From positions 2,036,014 to 2,100,013 of the forward strand of contig NZ_GL877879.1 in assembly GCF_000194155.1 (NCBI RefSeq): 64,000 nucleotides of DNA. The letters run 5' to 3'. The translations under genes and the position numbers were made by a program. A model generated the notes under the pieces. That model was not told the DNA's origin. It saw only the letters and a list, made by a program, of their open reading frames with translations, and did no database searches. The first letter of the stretch is position 1. Each line of letters begins with the position of its first letter. Shown piece after piece: positions 17,697 through 26,426 of the stretch. Origin of the DNA: Saccharopolyspora spinosa NRRL 18395 (GTDB taxonomy: Bacteria > Actinomycetota > Actinomycetes > Mycobacteriales > Pseudonocardiaceae).

Positions 17697-18602
17697 GTGC
17701 AGGACGCGATCACGGCGGGCCCGCCCGGCCCGCGACGAACACGGACCCTGGCGGTGCTCGGCGATTCGGTTGCCGTGGGCATGGGCGATCCGGTGGTCGG
17801 CGGGTGGCGCGGGTTCGCGCCGCTGCTGGCCGAAGCGCTCGGCGCCGGGGAGCTGACGAACGTGGCATCGAGCGGGGCGCGCGTCGCAGCCGTGCACGAC
17901 GCCCAGTTGCCCGCCGCCCTCAGTGCCACGCCGGATGCGGCCGTGGTGATGGTCGGCATGAACGACACGATGCGCTCCGACTTCGACGCCCGACGCCTGC
18001 TGCGGCAGCTCAACGACGTCGTGCGCACGCTCACCGCCGCCGGCGCGACGGTCGTGACGATCCGGTACCACGACCACGGCCGGGTCTTCCGGTTGCCCGG
18101 GCCGCTGCGGAGGGCACTGGCCAGGCGCATCGGCGAGCTCAACCGGATCTTGGACGCCGTCGCCGAGACGCATGCCATCGGTGTGGTGGACCTGGACCGG
18201 TTGCCGGGCACCTATAGCCCGGCAACGTGGAGCATCGACCGCTTGCACCCGTCCGAACTCGGGCACCGGATGCTCGCGGCAGCCTTCGCCGACCGGTTCG
18301 CGGCAGCCGGGTTGGCCGTGTCCGGCGAGGTCTCGCTGGAATGCTCCGGGGGCGCGCGGGTCAGCGGCTTCGACCACCTGCGGTGGCTGCTCGCCAAGGG
18401 TCTGCCGTGGCTGCTCGGACGCGGTCACGACCTGCTCTGGTTTTCCTTGCGGACCCTGCTGGACGCCGCGCTGGGCAAGCGGCGAACCGGACCACATCTG
18501 TCCGTTGAGGACATTCGGAGCTCGGAGGGGGAAACGGCTGAGCACCTTCGCGATGTCGGACGAGGATGCACCCGGCCGACTCCGAACGGAGATGCATGTT
18601 AA
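17697..18602 (+). CDS. SGNH/GDSL-type hydrolase
   Basis: 301-residue esterase-like protein. Block I is LAVLGDSVAVGMG (nucleophile Ser at about residue 24), block III is VGMNDTMRSD with the oxyanion Asn, and block V is DRLHPSELGHRM with the catalytic Asp-x-x-His, so the complete triad is present. No signal peptide, so a cytoplasmic location is likely. The last 80 residues (DHLRWLLAKGLPWLLGRGHDL) form an extra amphipathic tail seen in the actinobacterial subgroup. Start is GTG 17697. The 3' end overlaps the next gene by seven bases. Confidence 0.85.
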   Translation: MQDAITAGPPGPRRTRTLAVLGDSVAVGMGDPVVGGWRGFAPLLAEALGAGELTNVASSGARVAAVHDAQLPAALSATPDAAVVMVGMNDTMRSDFDARRLLRQLNDVVRTLTAAGATVVTIRYHDHGRVFRLPGPLRRALARRIGELNRILDAVAETHAIGVVDLDRLPGTYSPATWSIDRLHPSELGHRMLAAAFADRFAAAGLAVSGEVSLECSGGARVSGFDHLRWLLAKGLPWLLGRGHDLLWFSLRTLLDAALGKRRTGPHLSVEDIRSSEGETAEHLRDVGRGCTRPTPNGDAC

Positions 18603-19191
18603 GTCATCCGCTCGCCGAAGACGCCGTGCTGACCGAAGATGCCGTGCTGACACCGCTCGAATCCCGGCAGGCGGCGGAATTCGCCGCGCATGCCGACCGC
18701 TACCGCGAAGACTTCGCGCCGTGGCTCCCGTGGGCCGGACTCGTCGCAGACGAAACCGCGGCCAGGAACTTCCTCCAGCGCTACGCCGACGGGCAGGCCA
18801 GCGACCCGAAGGCCAGCGACCCGAAGGCCGCCGATGACGGCCGGATCTACGGGACAAGGCTGCACGGCGAGCTCGTCGGCGGGAGCCTTTTGCGGATCTT
18901 CGACGTGCCCGCCGGGGTGTGCGAACTCGGCGTCTGGCTCGCGCCGGAGGCGCAGGGCCGCGGCCTGATCACCCGCGCCGCGACGCACCTGATCGGTTCG
19001 GTGTTCGACGTGCGGGGCATGAGCCGGGTGGAAATGGCGCAACGACGCGGACAACCACCCGAGCAAAGCGGTCGCCGGGCGCCTGGGTACGACGCTTGGA
19101 CGGAGTGCTGCGCGAGCAGTTCCCCCACCAGGGCCGTCGCCGCGACACCGAGGTCTGGTCCCTCCGCGCCGCAGAGTGGCGCGCAAGATGA
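18596..19191 (+). pseudogene. GNAT acetyltransferase (RimL-like), two frameshifts
   Basis: Starts normally with ATG 18596 after GGAG and reads a RimJ/RimL-type N-acetyltransferase (REDFAPWLPWAGLVADETAARNFLQRYADG, LRIFDVPAGVCELGVWLAPEAQGRGLITRAA, where QGRGL is the acetyl-CoA loop). Near 19031 an extra A shifts the frame (correct reading EWRNDADNHPSKAVAGRLG), and a second shift near 19085 restores LDGVLREQFPHQGRRRDTEV to a stop at 19191. The N-terminus also has two small tandem repeats (EDAVLT twice, ASDPK twice). Two compensating one-base shifts could be sequencing errors in an otherwise complete gene. Confidence 0.7.
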
Positions 19192-19192
19192 G

Positions 19193-19385
19193 CGCTTAGC
19201 CGGTTTCATCGGGCGGGTTCTCGCTACCGATCGACCGGTTGGCGCATGCCGTGATCTGGGTCGGGTCGCAGGTGCCGTCCGGGCGGGCCGAACGCATTGG
19301 ACATACCCAAATCGGGGATCCCGGAGTCCAGACGGCGTCTGAGGTCCCGCACCGCCACGCAGGACGAGCCTGGCAACAGCCGCCA
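19193..19385 (+). repeat. Intergenic repeat family 2 (copy 1)
   Basis: Starts with GCGCTTAGCC and ends with CGGGGATCCCGGAGTCCAGA, CGGCGTCTGAGGTCCCGCAC, then CGCC. The same ordered blocks recur at 34530 and, inverted, at 57165. It lies between convergent genes. Confidence 0.65.
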
Positions 19386-19393
19386 CAACAGGG

Positions 19394-21475
19394 TCAGGTG
19401 AGGAACCTGTCCAGGGTGATGGGCAGGTCCCGGACCCGGATTCCGGTTGCGTGGTGGCCGGCGTTGGCTATCGCCGCCGCCGTGCCCACGATGCCGAGCT
19501 CGCCGATCCCCTTTGCACCCATCGGATTCACGTACGGGTCGTGCTCGTCGATCCAGTCCGCCTCGATGCTGCCGATGTCGGCGTTGACCGGGATGTGGTA
19601 CCCGGCGAAGTCGTGGTTGACCACGTGGCCGAACCGGTGGTCTACCACGCTGTGCTCGTGCAGCGCCATCGACAGCCCCATAGTCATCCCGCCGATCAGC
19701 TGCGACCGCCCGGTCTTGGCGTTGATCATCCGGCCGACCGCGAAGATCCCCAGCAGCCGCGGCACCCGCACCTCCCCGGTGCTGGTGTGCACCCGTACCT
19801 CGGCGAACTGCGCGCCGAAGCTGTGCATCGACATCTGCCCGGCGTACGGGTTGTCCGGGATCGCCCCGGTGACCTCGACGCCCTCGTCGGGGATCGGGCT
19901 GCTGCTGGGCAGCTCCGCGCGCAGCCGGCGGGCCGCGTCCACGATCGCCGAGCCCCAGCACAGGATCCCGGTCGAGCCGCCGGCACCGGAGGCGTACGGC
20001 AGATCGGTGTCGCCGATGCTCAGCACCACCTCGGACATCTCGACGCCCAGCGCGTCCGCAGCTATCTGGGTGAGCGAGGTCCACGCCCCGGTGCCGATGT
20101 CGGCGGCCCCGATGAGGACCCGGTACCGGCCGTCCGGCCTGGCCTGGATTGTGGCCCGCGAGCCCGGCATGCTGAACACCGGATACGTCGAGGCGGCCAC
20201 CCCGGTGCCGACCAGCCAGGGCCCGTCGCGGTGCGCGCGCGGCGCCGGGTCGCGCTCCGCCCAACCGAACCGCTGGGCGCCCTCGCGCAGGCACGCGACC
20301 AGGTTCCGGCTGGAGAACGGCCGCCCCGTCTCAGGGTCGGTCTCCGGTTCGTTGCGGATGCGGAACTCGACGGGGTCCAGGCCGCAGGCGATCGCCATCT
20401 CGTCCATCGCGACCTCCAGGCCGAACATGCCCGGGGCTTCGCCGGGCGCGCGCATCCATGACGGCACCGGGACGTCGAGCTCGACGAGCCGGTGCGTGGT
20501 GCGGCGGGTTGGGGACATGAGGCGGGTCGGCACGGCGGTCTGCTCGGCGAACTCCTTGATCCGGGAGGTCTGCTCGACCACGTCGTGGCTGATCGCGGTC
20601 AGCCGGCCGGACGCATCGCTGCCCATGCGGATCCGCTGGATGGTGCCGGTGCGGTAGCCGACCACCGAGAACATCTGCTGCCGGGTCAGCACGAGCTTCG
20701 CCGGGCGCGGGGCGACGAGCTGCGCCGCCATCGCGGCCAGCACCACGTGCGCGTGCGGCAGCCCCTTCGAACCGAAGCCGCCGCCGGTGTGCGGGCAGAC
20801 CACGTGGATCCGTTGCGGGTCCATGCCGAACAGTGCCGCGATGGAGTCGCGCACCCAGTGCACACCCTGCGTGGAGTCGTAGAGGGTGAGTTCGTTGTCG
20901 GACCAGATCGCGATGGTGGCGTGCGGCTCCAACGGGTTGTTGTGCTCCTGCGGCGTGGTGTAGGTGGCGTCGAGGAGCACTGCCGCCGAGGCGAGGGCGT
21001 CGTCCACGTCACCGTCGGTGGTGTCGGTCTGGAAGCCGCCGTTGACCTCGTCGGGTTTGACCAGGTCGGCGCGGGCGGCGTGGAACGAGACGTCGTGCTC
21101 GCGCGGTTCGTAGCTCAGCCGCACCAGGTTCGCCGCGCGCCGCGCGGCTTCCGCGCTCTCGGCCAGCACACCGCCGATGAACTGCCCTCGGAAGGCGACC
21201 TCTGGCGATTGCAGGATCGCCAGTTCGGCGTCCTGCGTCGAGGCCAGCCGTGGCGCGTTCTCGTGGGTCAGCACGTCCACCACGCCCTGTTCGGCCATCG
21301 CCTCCGTGGCGTCGATGCCGGTGATGCGGCCAAGCGCGATGCGGGACTGCAGCGGGAACACGTACACCGGCCGGTCGACCGGGTGCTCGGCGGCGTACAG
21401 GGCTGCGCCCCGGACCTTCTCGGCACCCTCGATGCGGTCGATCGGCGCGCCTATCAAGGGGGTCGTGACGGTCAT
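19394..21475 (-). CDS. Molybdenum hydroxylase, molybdopterin-binding subunit
   Basis: 693-residue large subunit of a xanthine-dehydrogenase-family enzyme, closest in organisation to YagR/PaoC-type aldehyde oxidoreductases. Visible family features are the N-terminal RIEGAEKVRGAALYAAEH, the cofactor loops TGGGFGSKG and APGEAPGMFGLEVAMDEMA, and the active-site Glu in GAKGIGELG near the C-terminus. Its ATG overlaps the FAD subunit gene by four bases. The substrate could be an aldehyde or N-heterocycle; sequence alone does not decide. Molybdenum cofactor assembly genes are not in the window. Confidence 0.88.
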   Translation of the reverse strand: MTVTTPLIGAPIDRIEGAEKVRGAALYAAEHPVDRPVYVFPLQSRIALGRITGIDATEAMAEQGVVDVLTHENAPRLASTQDAELAILQSPEVAFRGQFIGGVLAESAEAARRAANLVRLSYEPREHDVSFHAARADLVKPDEVNGGFQTDTTDGDVDDALASAAVLLDATYTTPQEHNNPLEPHATIAIWSDNELTLYDSTQGVHWVRDSIAALFGMDPQRIHVVCPHTGGGFGSKGLPHAHVVLAAMAAQLVAPRPAKLVLTRQQMFSVVGYRTGTIQRIRMGSDASGRLTAISHDVVEQTSRIKEFAEQTAVPTRLMSPTRRTTHRLVELDVPVPSWMRAPGEAPGMFGLEVAMDEMAIACGLDPVEFRIRNEPETDPETGRPFSSRNLVACLREGAQRFGWAERDPAPRAHRDGPWLVGTGVAASTYPVFSMPGSRATIQARPDGRYRVLIGAADIGTGAWTSLTQIAADALGVEMSEVVLSIGDTDLPYASGAGGSTGILCWGSAIVDAARRLRAELPSSSPIPDEGVEVTGAIPDNPYAGQMSMHSFGAQFAEVRVHTSTGEVRVPRLLGIFAVGRMINAKTGRSQLIGGMTMGLSMALHEHSVVDHRFGHVVNHDFAGYHIPVNADIGSIEADWIDEHDPYVNPMGAKGIGELGIVGTAAAIANAGHHATGIRVRDLPITLDRFLT

Positions 21476-22458
21476 CGCCGCACCTCCAGGAGCTCGGTGA
21501 GGATTCCGACGATCATGTTGTGCGCCAACGGGATCTTGAACTCGTTGCCGGGAAGCGGGCGGGCGTCGGCGAGCTCCGCAGCGGCTGCCTCACGGAACTC
21601 CTCCTCCGTCGCGGCGGCACCGCGCAGCACCGCCTCGGCCCGCGTCGCCCGCCACGGCTTGTGCGCGACACCGCCCAACGCCAGCCGGACGTCGCGCACC
21701 TCGCCGTCGGCGACGTCCAGCGCAGCGGCCACCGATACCAGCGCGAACGCGTAGGAAGCGCGGTCGCGGGCCTTGCGGTACTGGGAGTTCGCCGCGAAGT
21801 CCAGCGACGGGATGTCGATGGAGGTGATCAGCTCACCGTGCTCCAGGACCGTGTCCCGCTCGGGCTCGTCCTCGGGCAGCCGATGCAGCCCGACCAGCGG
21901 AATCGCCCGCTGCCCGTGCGGCCCCTGGGTGTTGGCCACCGCATCGAGCGCGACCATCGCCACCGCCATGTCCGACGGGTGCGTGGCGGCGCACGACTCG
22001 GAGGCGCCGAGGATCGCGTGCTCGCGGTGGAAGCCGTCCCTCGCCGAGCAGCCCGTCCCGGGATCCCGTTTGTTGCAGGGCGTCGTGACGTCTTGGAAGT
22101 ACACGCATCTGGTGCGCTGCAACAGGTTCCCACCAGCCGTCGCGAGGTTGCGCAGCTGGCCGGAAGCGCCCGCCAGTACCGCCTGCGACAACATCGGGAA
22201 GCGGTCGCGGATCACCGGATCGGCCGCCAGGGCGCTGTTGGTGACCGCGGCGCCGATGCGCACGAACTCGGGGTGCTGCGCGACCCGGTCGGAGGTCAGC
22301 TGCCGGACGTCGACCAGCACGTCCGGCTGCTCGACCTCCAGCTTCATCAGATCGACCAGGTTCGTGCCGCCCGCCAAGAACTCCGCGTTGGGCATTGCGG
22401 CGAGGGTGCTCACCGCGGTACCGACGTCGGGGGCGAGCTGGTAGCGGAACGGCTTCAT
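21472..22458 (-). CDS. Molybdenum hydroxylase, FAD-binding subunit
   Basis: 328 residues of the medium, flavoprotein subunit (YagS/PaoB-like). FAD-binding motifs AEFLAGGTNLVDLMKLEVEQP and GNLLQRTRCVYFQD are clear. Cysteines in TRCVYFQDVTTPCNKRDPGTGC match the extra [4Fe-4S] cluster of the PaoB type, which most xanthine dehydrogenase medium subunits lack. The C-terminal CO_deh_flav_C region (LALGGVAHKPWRA) is complete. Four-base ATGA overlaps on both sides show it is translated with its two partner subunits. Confidence 0.88.
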   Translation of the reverse strand: MKPFRYQLAPDVGTAVSTLAAMPNAEFLAGGTNLVDLMKLEVEQPDVLVDVRQLTSDRVAQHPEFVRIGAAVTNSALAADPVIRDRFPMLSQAVLAGASGQLRNLATAGGNLLQRTRCVYFQDVTTPCNKRDPGTGCSARDGFHREHAILGASESCAATHPSDMAVAMVALDAVANTQGPHGQRAIPLVGLHRLPEDEPERDTVLEHGELITSIDIPSLDFAANSQYRKARDRASYAFALVSVAAALDVADGEVRDVRLALGGVAHKPWRATRAEAVLRGAAATEEEFREAAAAELADARPLPGNEFKIPLAHNMIVGILTELLEVRR

Positions 22459-22946
22459 CGCTGCGCCACCTCCGCGATGGCGGGGACGATGTTGGCGTAC
22501 GCGCCGCAGCGGCAGAGGTTTCCGCTCATCCGCTCGCGGATCTCGTCGTCGAGCCCGGCACCGTCTGGGGTGACTGCGCTCGGCTCACCGTCGTGCATCT
22601 CGCACAGCACGCCGACGGCCGACACGACCTGGCCGGGCGTGCAATATCCACATTGGAACGCGTCGTGCTCGATGAAGGCCCGCTGCACCGGGTGCAGATC
22701 CGCGCCGGCCAGGCCGTCCGCGGTGCGGAACTCCGCGCCGTCGAAGGCGACCGCCAGCATCAGGCAGCTGTTGACCCTCCGGTCCCCCAGCAGCAGGGTG
22801 CACGCGCCGCACTGGCCGTGGTCGCAGCCCTTCTTCGGGCTCGTGATCCCCAACCGCTCCCGCAGGGCGTCGAGCACGGTCGTCCGCGTGTCGACGGTGA
22901 GGCGGTGCTCGATCCCGTCCACGACGAGGGTGATTTCGGCTTCCAC
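22455..22946 (-). CDS. Molybdenum hydroxylase, [2Fe-2S] subunit
   Basis: 163-residue small subunit (YagT/PaoA-like, without a Tat signal). The plant-type ferredoxin cluster motif CDHGQCGACTLLLGDRRVNSC and the second, helical cluster motif CGYCTPGQ...GNLCRCGAYANI are both complete, so two [2Fe-2S] clusters can form. First gene of the three-subunit operon; upstream lies a short gap to the damaged acidic-protein gene. No regulator adjoins it. Confidence 0.9.
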   Translation of the reverse strand: MEAEITLVVDGIEHRLTVDTRTTVLDALRERLGITSPKKGCDHGQCGACTLLLGDRRVNSCLMLAVAFDGAEFRTADGLAGADLHPVQRAFIEHDAFQCGYCTPGQVVSAVGVLCEMHDGEPSAVTPDGAGLDDEIRERMSGNLCRCGAYANIVPAIAEVAQR

Positions 22947-23010
22947 GGTGCCCTCACCTCCAACCTGTTACCAGGCTTACCCGCGAGGCTGCCGCGTCAC
23001 GCACGCCGCT

Positions 23011-23338
23011 TCAGAGATCTTCCTCGTCCGCAGCTCGCTCGTCGGTGGTCTCGTCGAGGTCGTCGGGGGTCTCGTCGAGGTTGTAGATGCGGGATCGCGG
23101 CTGATCCGGCTTGATGTCGGGCACCTCCTCGGCCAGGTGTTCGTCGAGCGACTCGCCTCCCGCAGCCGCCCGAGGGGCCGGGCGGCTGCGGGTCTCCGCG
23201 CAACCAGTGCTCGGGCAGCTCGACTCCCCGTTCCACCGGGTCACCGCCGAGTTCGTCCGCGTCGAGGCGCTCCGCGCCCTGCAACGTCGTCGGTTCCTGC
23301 ACCTCGGCTCTGCGCTGCGGCTCCGACAAGCTCGTCAC
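23011..23338 (-). pseudogene. Small acidic conserved protein, frameshifted
   Basis: From GTG 23338 (after AGGGGGG) the reading is MTSLSEPQRRAEVQEPTTLQ, then RLDADELGGDPVERGVELPE, typical of a small acidic actinobacterial protein of unknown function. Near 23160-23180, in a GC-rich inverted repeat, the frame changes and the C-terminus continues as GGESLDEHLAEEVPDIKPDQ to DERAADEEDL. A single indel at that hairpin would restore one gene of about 110 residues; a sequencing error there is quite possible. Confidence 0.6.
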
Positions 23339-24251
23339 CCCCCTTCCGGCTGACCCTGATTGTCGGGATGCGGAAAGTCGCTCCCGGATCGCGCATCCTC
23401 CAGGCCCGTCCAGGGGTCGTCCTGCTGCGCCAGCCGCCGCCCCATGTTTGCCAGGCCGTACGACTGCGGCGTCACGCGGCCGAGCTCGCCGAGGTCGAGC
23501 GGGGTCGCGGCTGGGGCTCCCGCACGGGCGCGCAGCGAGTAGGGCGCGATCATCGTCTGGCCGTAGGCGTTGCGGTTGGTGTCCAGGAAGATCCGGTCGC
23601 CACGCTTGTCCTTGCGCTGTTCGACGGTGAGCCGGTCCGGCTCACCGCGCGCCATTGCCTCGGCGAGCTCCCGGATGGCCGCCCTAACCTCGTCGAATCC
23701 CCGTTCGCCGCGCAGCGGGGCGGCGACGTGGAATCCCTTGCCGCCGGTTGCCTGCACGTGCGGCGACAGCCCGGAACCCGGAACCGCTCGCACACCAATC
23801 GCACCACGTAGCGGAGTCCCGCCAGGTCCGCTCCCTCCGGCGGGTCCAGGTCCAGCACCGCGAGGATCGGCCGGTCCAGATCATCCACTGTGGACAAGCC
23901 GACGTGGAACTCCAGGCACGCCAGGTTTGCCAGGTAGAGCAGTGTCGCCGCGTCGTCGACGACTGCGTGGTGCACCACGCCCTGGCCGCCTCGCTGCGGC
24001 ACGGACGCCACGCGCACCCATTCCGGGAAGTGGTTCGACGCCTCCTTCTGGAAGAACCCGCCGGATCCGATGCCGTCCGGGAAACGGCGCAGCGTCAGCG
24101 GTTTGCCGCGCGTGTGCGCGACCATCACCGCCGCCACCGACCGGAAGTACTCGACCACGTCATGCTTCCGGTAGCCGTCATCGGGGTACAGGACCTTCGC
24201 CGGGTTGGACAGCTCGATCCGCCGCCCCTCGACCTCGATCTGCGCGGCCAC
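23335..24251 (-). pseudogene. LigD polymerase domain protein, frameshifted
   Basis: Primase-polymerase domain of bacterial non-homologous end joining. The first frame (GTG 24251) reads IELSNPAKVLYPDDGYRKHDVVEYF, RFPDGIGSGGFFQKEAS and LDRPILAVLDLDPPEG, which contains the metal-binding DLDP. After RFRVPG near 23776 one base is missing and the second frame continues SGLSPHVQATGGKGFHVAAPL through DRIFLDTNRNAYGQTMIAPYSLRARAGAP, the normal end. Repairing one base gives about 305 residues, the usual size of a stand-alone PolDom. It lies six bases after the phosphoesterase gene, forming the split LigD arrangement seen in many actinomycetes; no ATP-dependent ligase gene is present here. Confidence 0.75.
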
Positions 24252-24257
24252 GGGCGA

Positions 24258-24827
24258 TCACCACAACTCGTCGTGGGTCCGGCCGGTCAGCACTGATTCG
24301 GGCTGCGCGCGGACCAGGTTGCGCCGCCGGTCGGCGCCCTCGTCGTCCACCTTCAACAGCAACCACTGCTCACGGCCGCGGAAGTCGGTGCGGGACAGGG
24401 TGAAAGCCCCGCGCAGCTTCTCGCCGTCCAGCCAGACCTTGACGTGCCCGGCGGAGAGCCCGTCTGCCATCGCGACCGGCTCGCCGCCCCGCTCGGTGTC
24501 GTTGCGGTGCGTTCCGGTGTCCCAGACGACGACCGTGGCCGCGCCGTAGCCCCCCGGGATCTCGCCCTCGCCCTCGACGTAGTCGAGCGGGTGGTCCTCG
24601 TTCGGGGTGGCCAGCCGCTTCTCGCGCGGGTCCAGCGACGGGCCTTTGGGCACCACCCACGACTTGAGCACGCCGTCGACCTCCAGCCGGAAGTCGTAGC
24701 CCAGGCTCGACCTTTCGTCCTTCTGCACCACGAACCGGGGCTCGTCGCCCGGCTCGCCACCGGAGGGTTTCCCGGAGCGTTCGAGATCGCTTTTGTGGTG
24801 GTAGGTGGACAGCTTCTTCCCGGACAT
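24258..24827 (-). CDS. LigD 3'-phosphoesterase domain protein, active site altered
   Basis: 189-residue stand-alone version of the LigD phosphoesterase domain, which trims 3' ends during end joining. The scaffold is clear: YHHKSDLERSGKPSG, LEVDGVLKSWVVPKGPSLDP, EDHPLDYVEGEGEIPGGYGA and TVVVWDTGT. The motif normally reading QKHDASRLHYDFRLE reads QKDERSSLGYDFRLE, so both histidines that bind Mn2+ in characterised enzymes (His42 and His48 of the Pseudomonas protein) are replaced, while Asp50, Arg52 and His84 equivalents remain. The protein is therefore probably catalytically dead, or structural. ATG 24827 is the start. Co-transcribed with the polymerase domain gene. Confidence 0.82.
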   Translation of the reverse strand: MSGKKLSTYHHKSDLERSGKPSGGEPGDEPRFVVQKDERSSLGYDFRLEVDGVLKSWVVPKGPSLDPREKRLATPNEDHPLDYVEGEGEIPGGYGAATVVVWDTGTHRNDTERGGEPVAMADGLSAGHVKVWLDGEKLRGAFTLSRTDFRGREQWLLLKVDDEGADRRRNLVRAQPESVLTGRTHDELW

Positions 24828-24905
24828 TCTGTCGGCGTACCCGACGCGCGGCCGGGTTTAACCGGCACCCGATCGATCAGGAACCGGACGGGCCGGCAGG
24901 AGGCG

Positions 24906-24961
24906 GGTGAAGCGAACGGACCGTTCGTGCCGCCTACCGAAGCGAACAGTCCGTTCACTTC
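24906..24961. repeat. Palindromic repeat family 1 (copy 7)
   Basis: GTGAAGCGAACGGACCGTTC, GTGCCGCCTACCGA, AGCGAACAGTCCGTTCACTT. It occupies the gap upstream of the LigD pair. Confidence 0.85.
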
Positions 24962-25059
24962 AAACCCCGAGACCGACCACCGCACTCACCGCGCTACCCG
25001 GAACGGGATCGGGAAGCCCCCGAGGGGCGCTCACGAGGAGTTCGGTGGCGGGTGTGCCG

Positions 25060-25510
25060 TCAGCGGAGTCCGGAAAGCACGTTCCCGGGTTCGGTGACCA
25101 GGTTCGCCAGCACCTCCGCGACCGTGGTGGGCCGGTCGAAGTAGCCGATGGACTGGCCCGTTGTCAGGGACGGCGTAGCGGGACCCGCAGGTCGGCGACG
25201 AAATCCCGGTCCTCGTCCGGGATTTCCGCCTCGATCGCGGCCCGGTCGTCGCGCTCGGGCATGCCCTTGGGCAGGACGAGGTCGATGCCGAACGGGCGGC
25301 CGCGGATGCGGTCGCGGATGCAGTCGCGGATGTCGGAGGGTCCGGCTTCGATCTCCGTCGGCGTGGACCGCGTCGCGCCACACACGCCGAGCCCTCCGCT
25401 GGCGCACACGATGGCGACCACCTCGGTGCTGTGGGTGAAGCCGAACACGGGTGTTCGACGTCGATGAGCCGGGAGAACGCCTCGCTGACGGGAAGGCTCT
25501 TGCTGTCCAA
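25060..25510 (-). pseudogene. Nitronate monooxygenase remnant
   Basis: From TTG 25510 the reading is MDSKSLPVSEAFSRLIDVEHP; the frame then shifts near 25445 to PVFGFTHSTEVVAIVCASGG, GLGVCGATRSTPTEIEAGPS and FGIDLVLPKGMPERDDRAAIE, the N-terminal FMN-barrel part of nitronate monooxygenase (2-nitropropane dioxygenase). After about 95 residues it jumps to GQSIGYFDRPTTVAEVLANL, the C-terminal end. The central 200 residues are missing, so the gene is dead. Confidence 0.75.
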
Positions 25511-25515
25511 TTCCA

Positions 25516-26426
25516 GAACCGCTGCGCGCGTTGGCTTCCGGCACGACCATCACCGCTCCGGTGCTGAGCGCCGACGAGGTGCGTGCAGAACGCTCCGGAT
25601 CCGGCTGGACGTTGCACGGCATCGCGGAGTTCGTGCCGGACGGGCAGGTCGCCGACCGGCTGCCGGTCGCCGCGCGAACCCCTGACGGCAACGCGCTTTT
25701 CGCCGTCGCCGCGCCGAAGCCGGGCGTGACCCGCCGACGGCTCGACATGATCGACCTGACACGCCCGATGTCGATGGTCGTCCTCGAGTCCGCCGCGGGC
25801 CGGGCGCTCTGCGAACCTGATGCGCAGCCGCGGATCGCGCGGGTGCTGGACGCGGCCGCCATCGCCCTGGCAGTCGAGCAGGTCGGCGGCGCGGCGCGAT
25901 GCCTGGAGCTGACCGTCGCGCACGCGCAGACGCGCGGAAACTCAGCCGATGTGTACTGCGTTCCGCGTGAGTGTCGCGCACGCGCGGACGCGCGAGCAGT
26001 TCGGCCGTCCGATCGGATCGTTCCAGGCGGTCAAGCACATGTGCGCGGACATGCTGCGAGCGATCGAACCAGCCCGGTCGGCCGTGTACTACGCGGCCCG
26101 CGCGGCGGCCGACGGCTCACCGGAGGCACCGATGCTGGCCAGCTTGGTCAAAGCGCCTTGCGCCGATTTGTACACCGACGCCGCCAGCGCCACCGCCCAG
26201 ATCCACGGCGGGCTCGGCTACAGCTGGGAGCACGACGCGCACCTCCACTTCAAGCGGGCGAAGACCAGCGAGCTGCTGTTCAGCGACCCAGCTCAGCACC
26301 GCGCGAGGCTGGCCGACCTGGCAGGACTGTGCGGAGCACTGGCGTGCCCGGAAACTGGGAAGAGGACGTGGACGGGAAACCGGGAAGAGGACGTGACCGG
26401 AAACCTGGAAGAGGAACTGCGCAGAA
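25516..26426 (+). pseudogene. Acyl-CoA dehydrogenase remnant 1
   Basis: Acyl-CoA dehydrogenase lacking its N-terminal domain. Readable blocks are GSGWTLHGIAEFVPDGQVADRL, then AAIALAVEQVGGAARCLELTVAHAQTR; a 58-base insertion at about 25937 breaks the frame; then VAHARTREQFGRPIGSFQAVKHMCADM and ATAQIHGGLGYSWEHDAHLHFKRA, the flavin-binding C-terminal domain. The gene runs into three imperfect 24-25-base repeats and then directly into a second acyl-CoA dehydrogenase remnant. Confidence 0.75.
26350..26422 (+). repeat. Three imperfect 24-25-bp tandem units
   Basis: GGAAACTGGGAAGAGGACGT, GGAAACCGGGAAGAGGACGT and GGAAACCTGGAAGAGGAACT begin at 26350, 26375 and 26399. They bridge the two acyl-CoA dehydrogenase remnants and look like slippage expansion. 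Confidence 0.7.
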
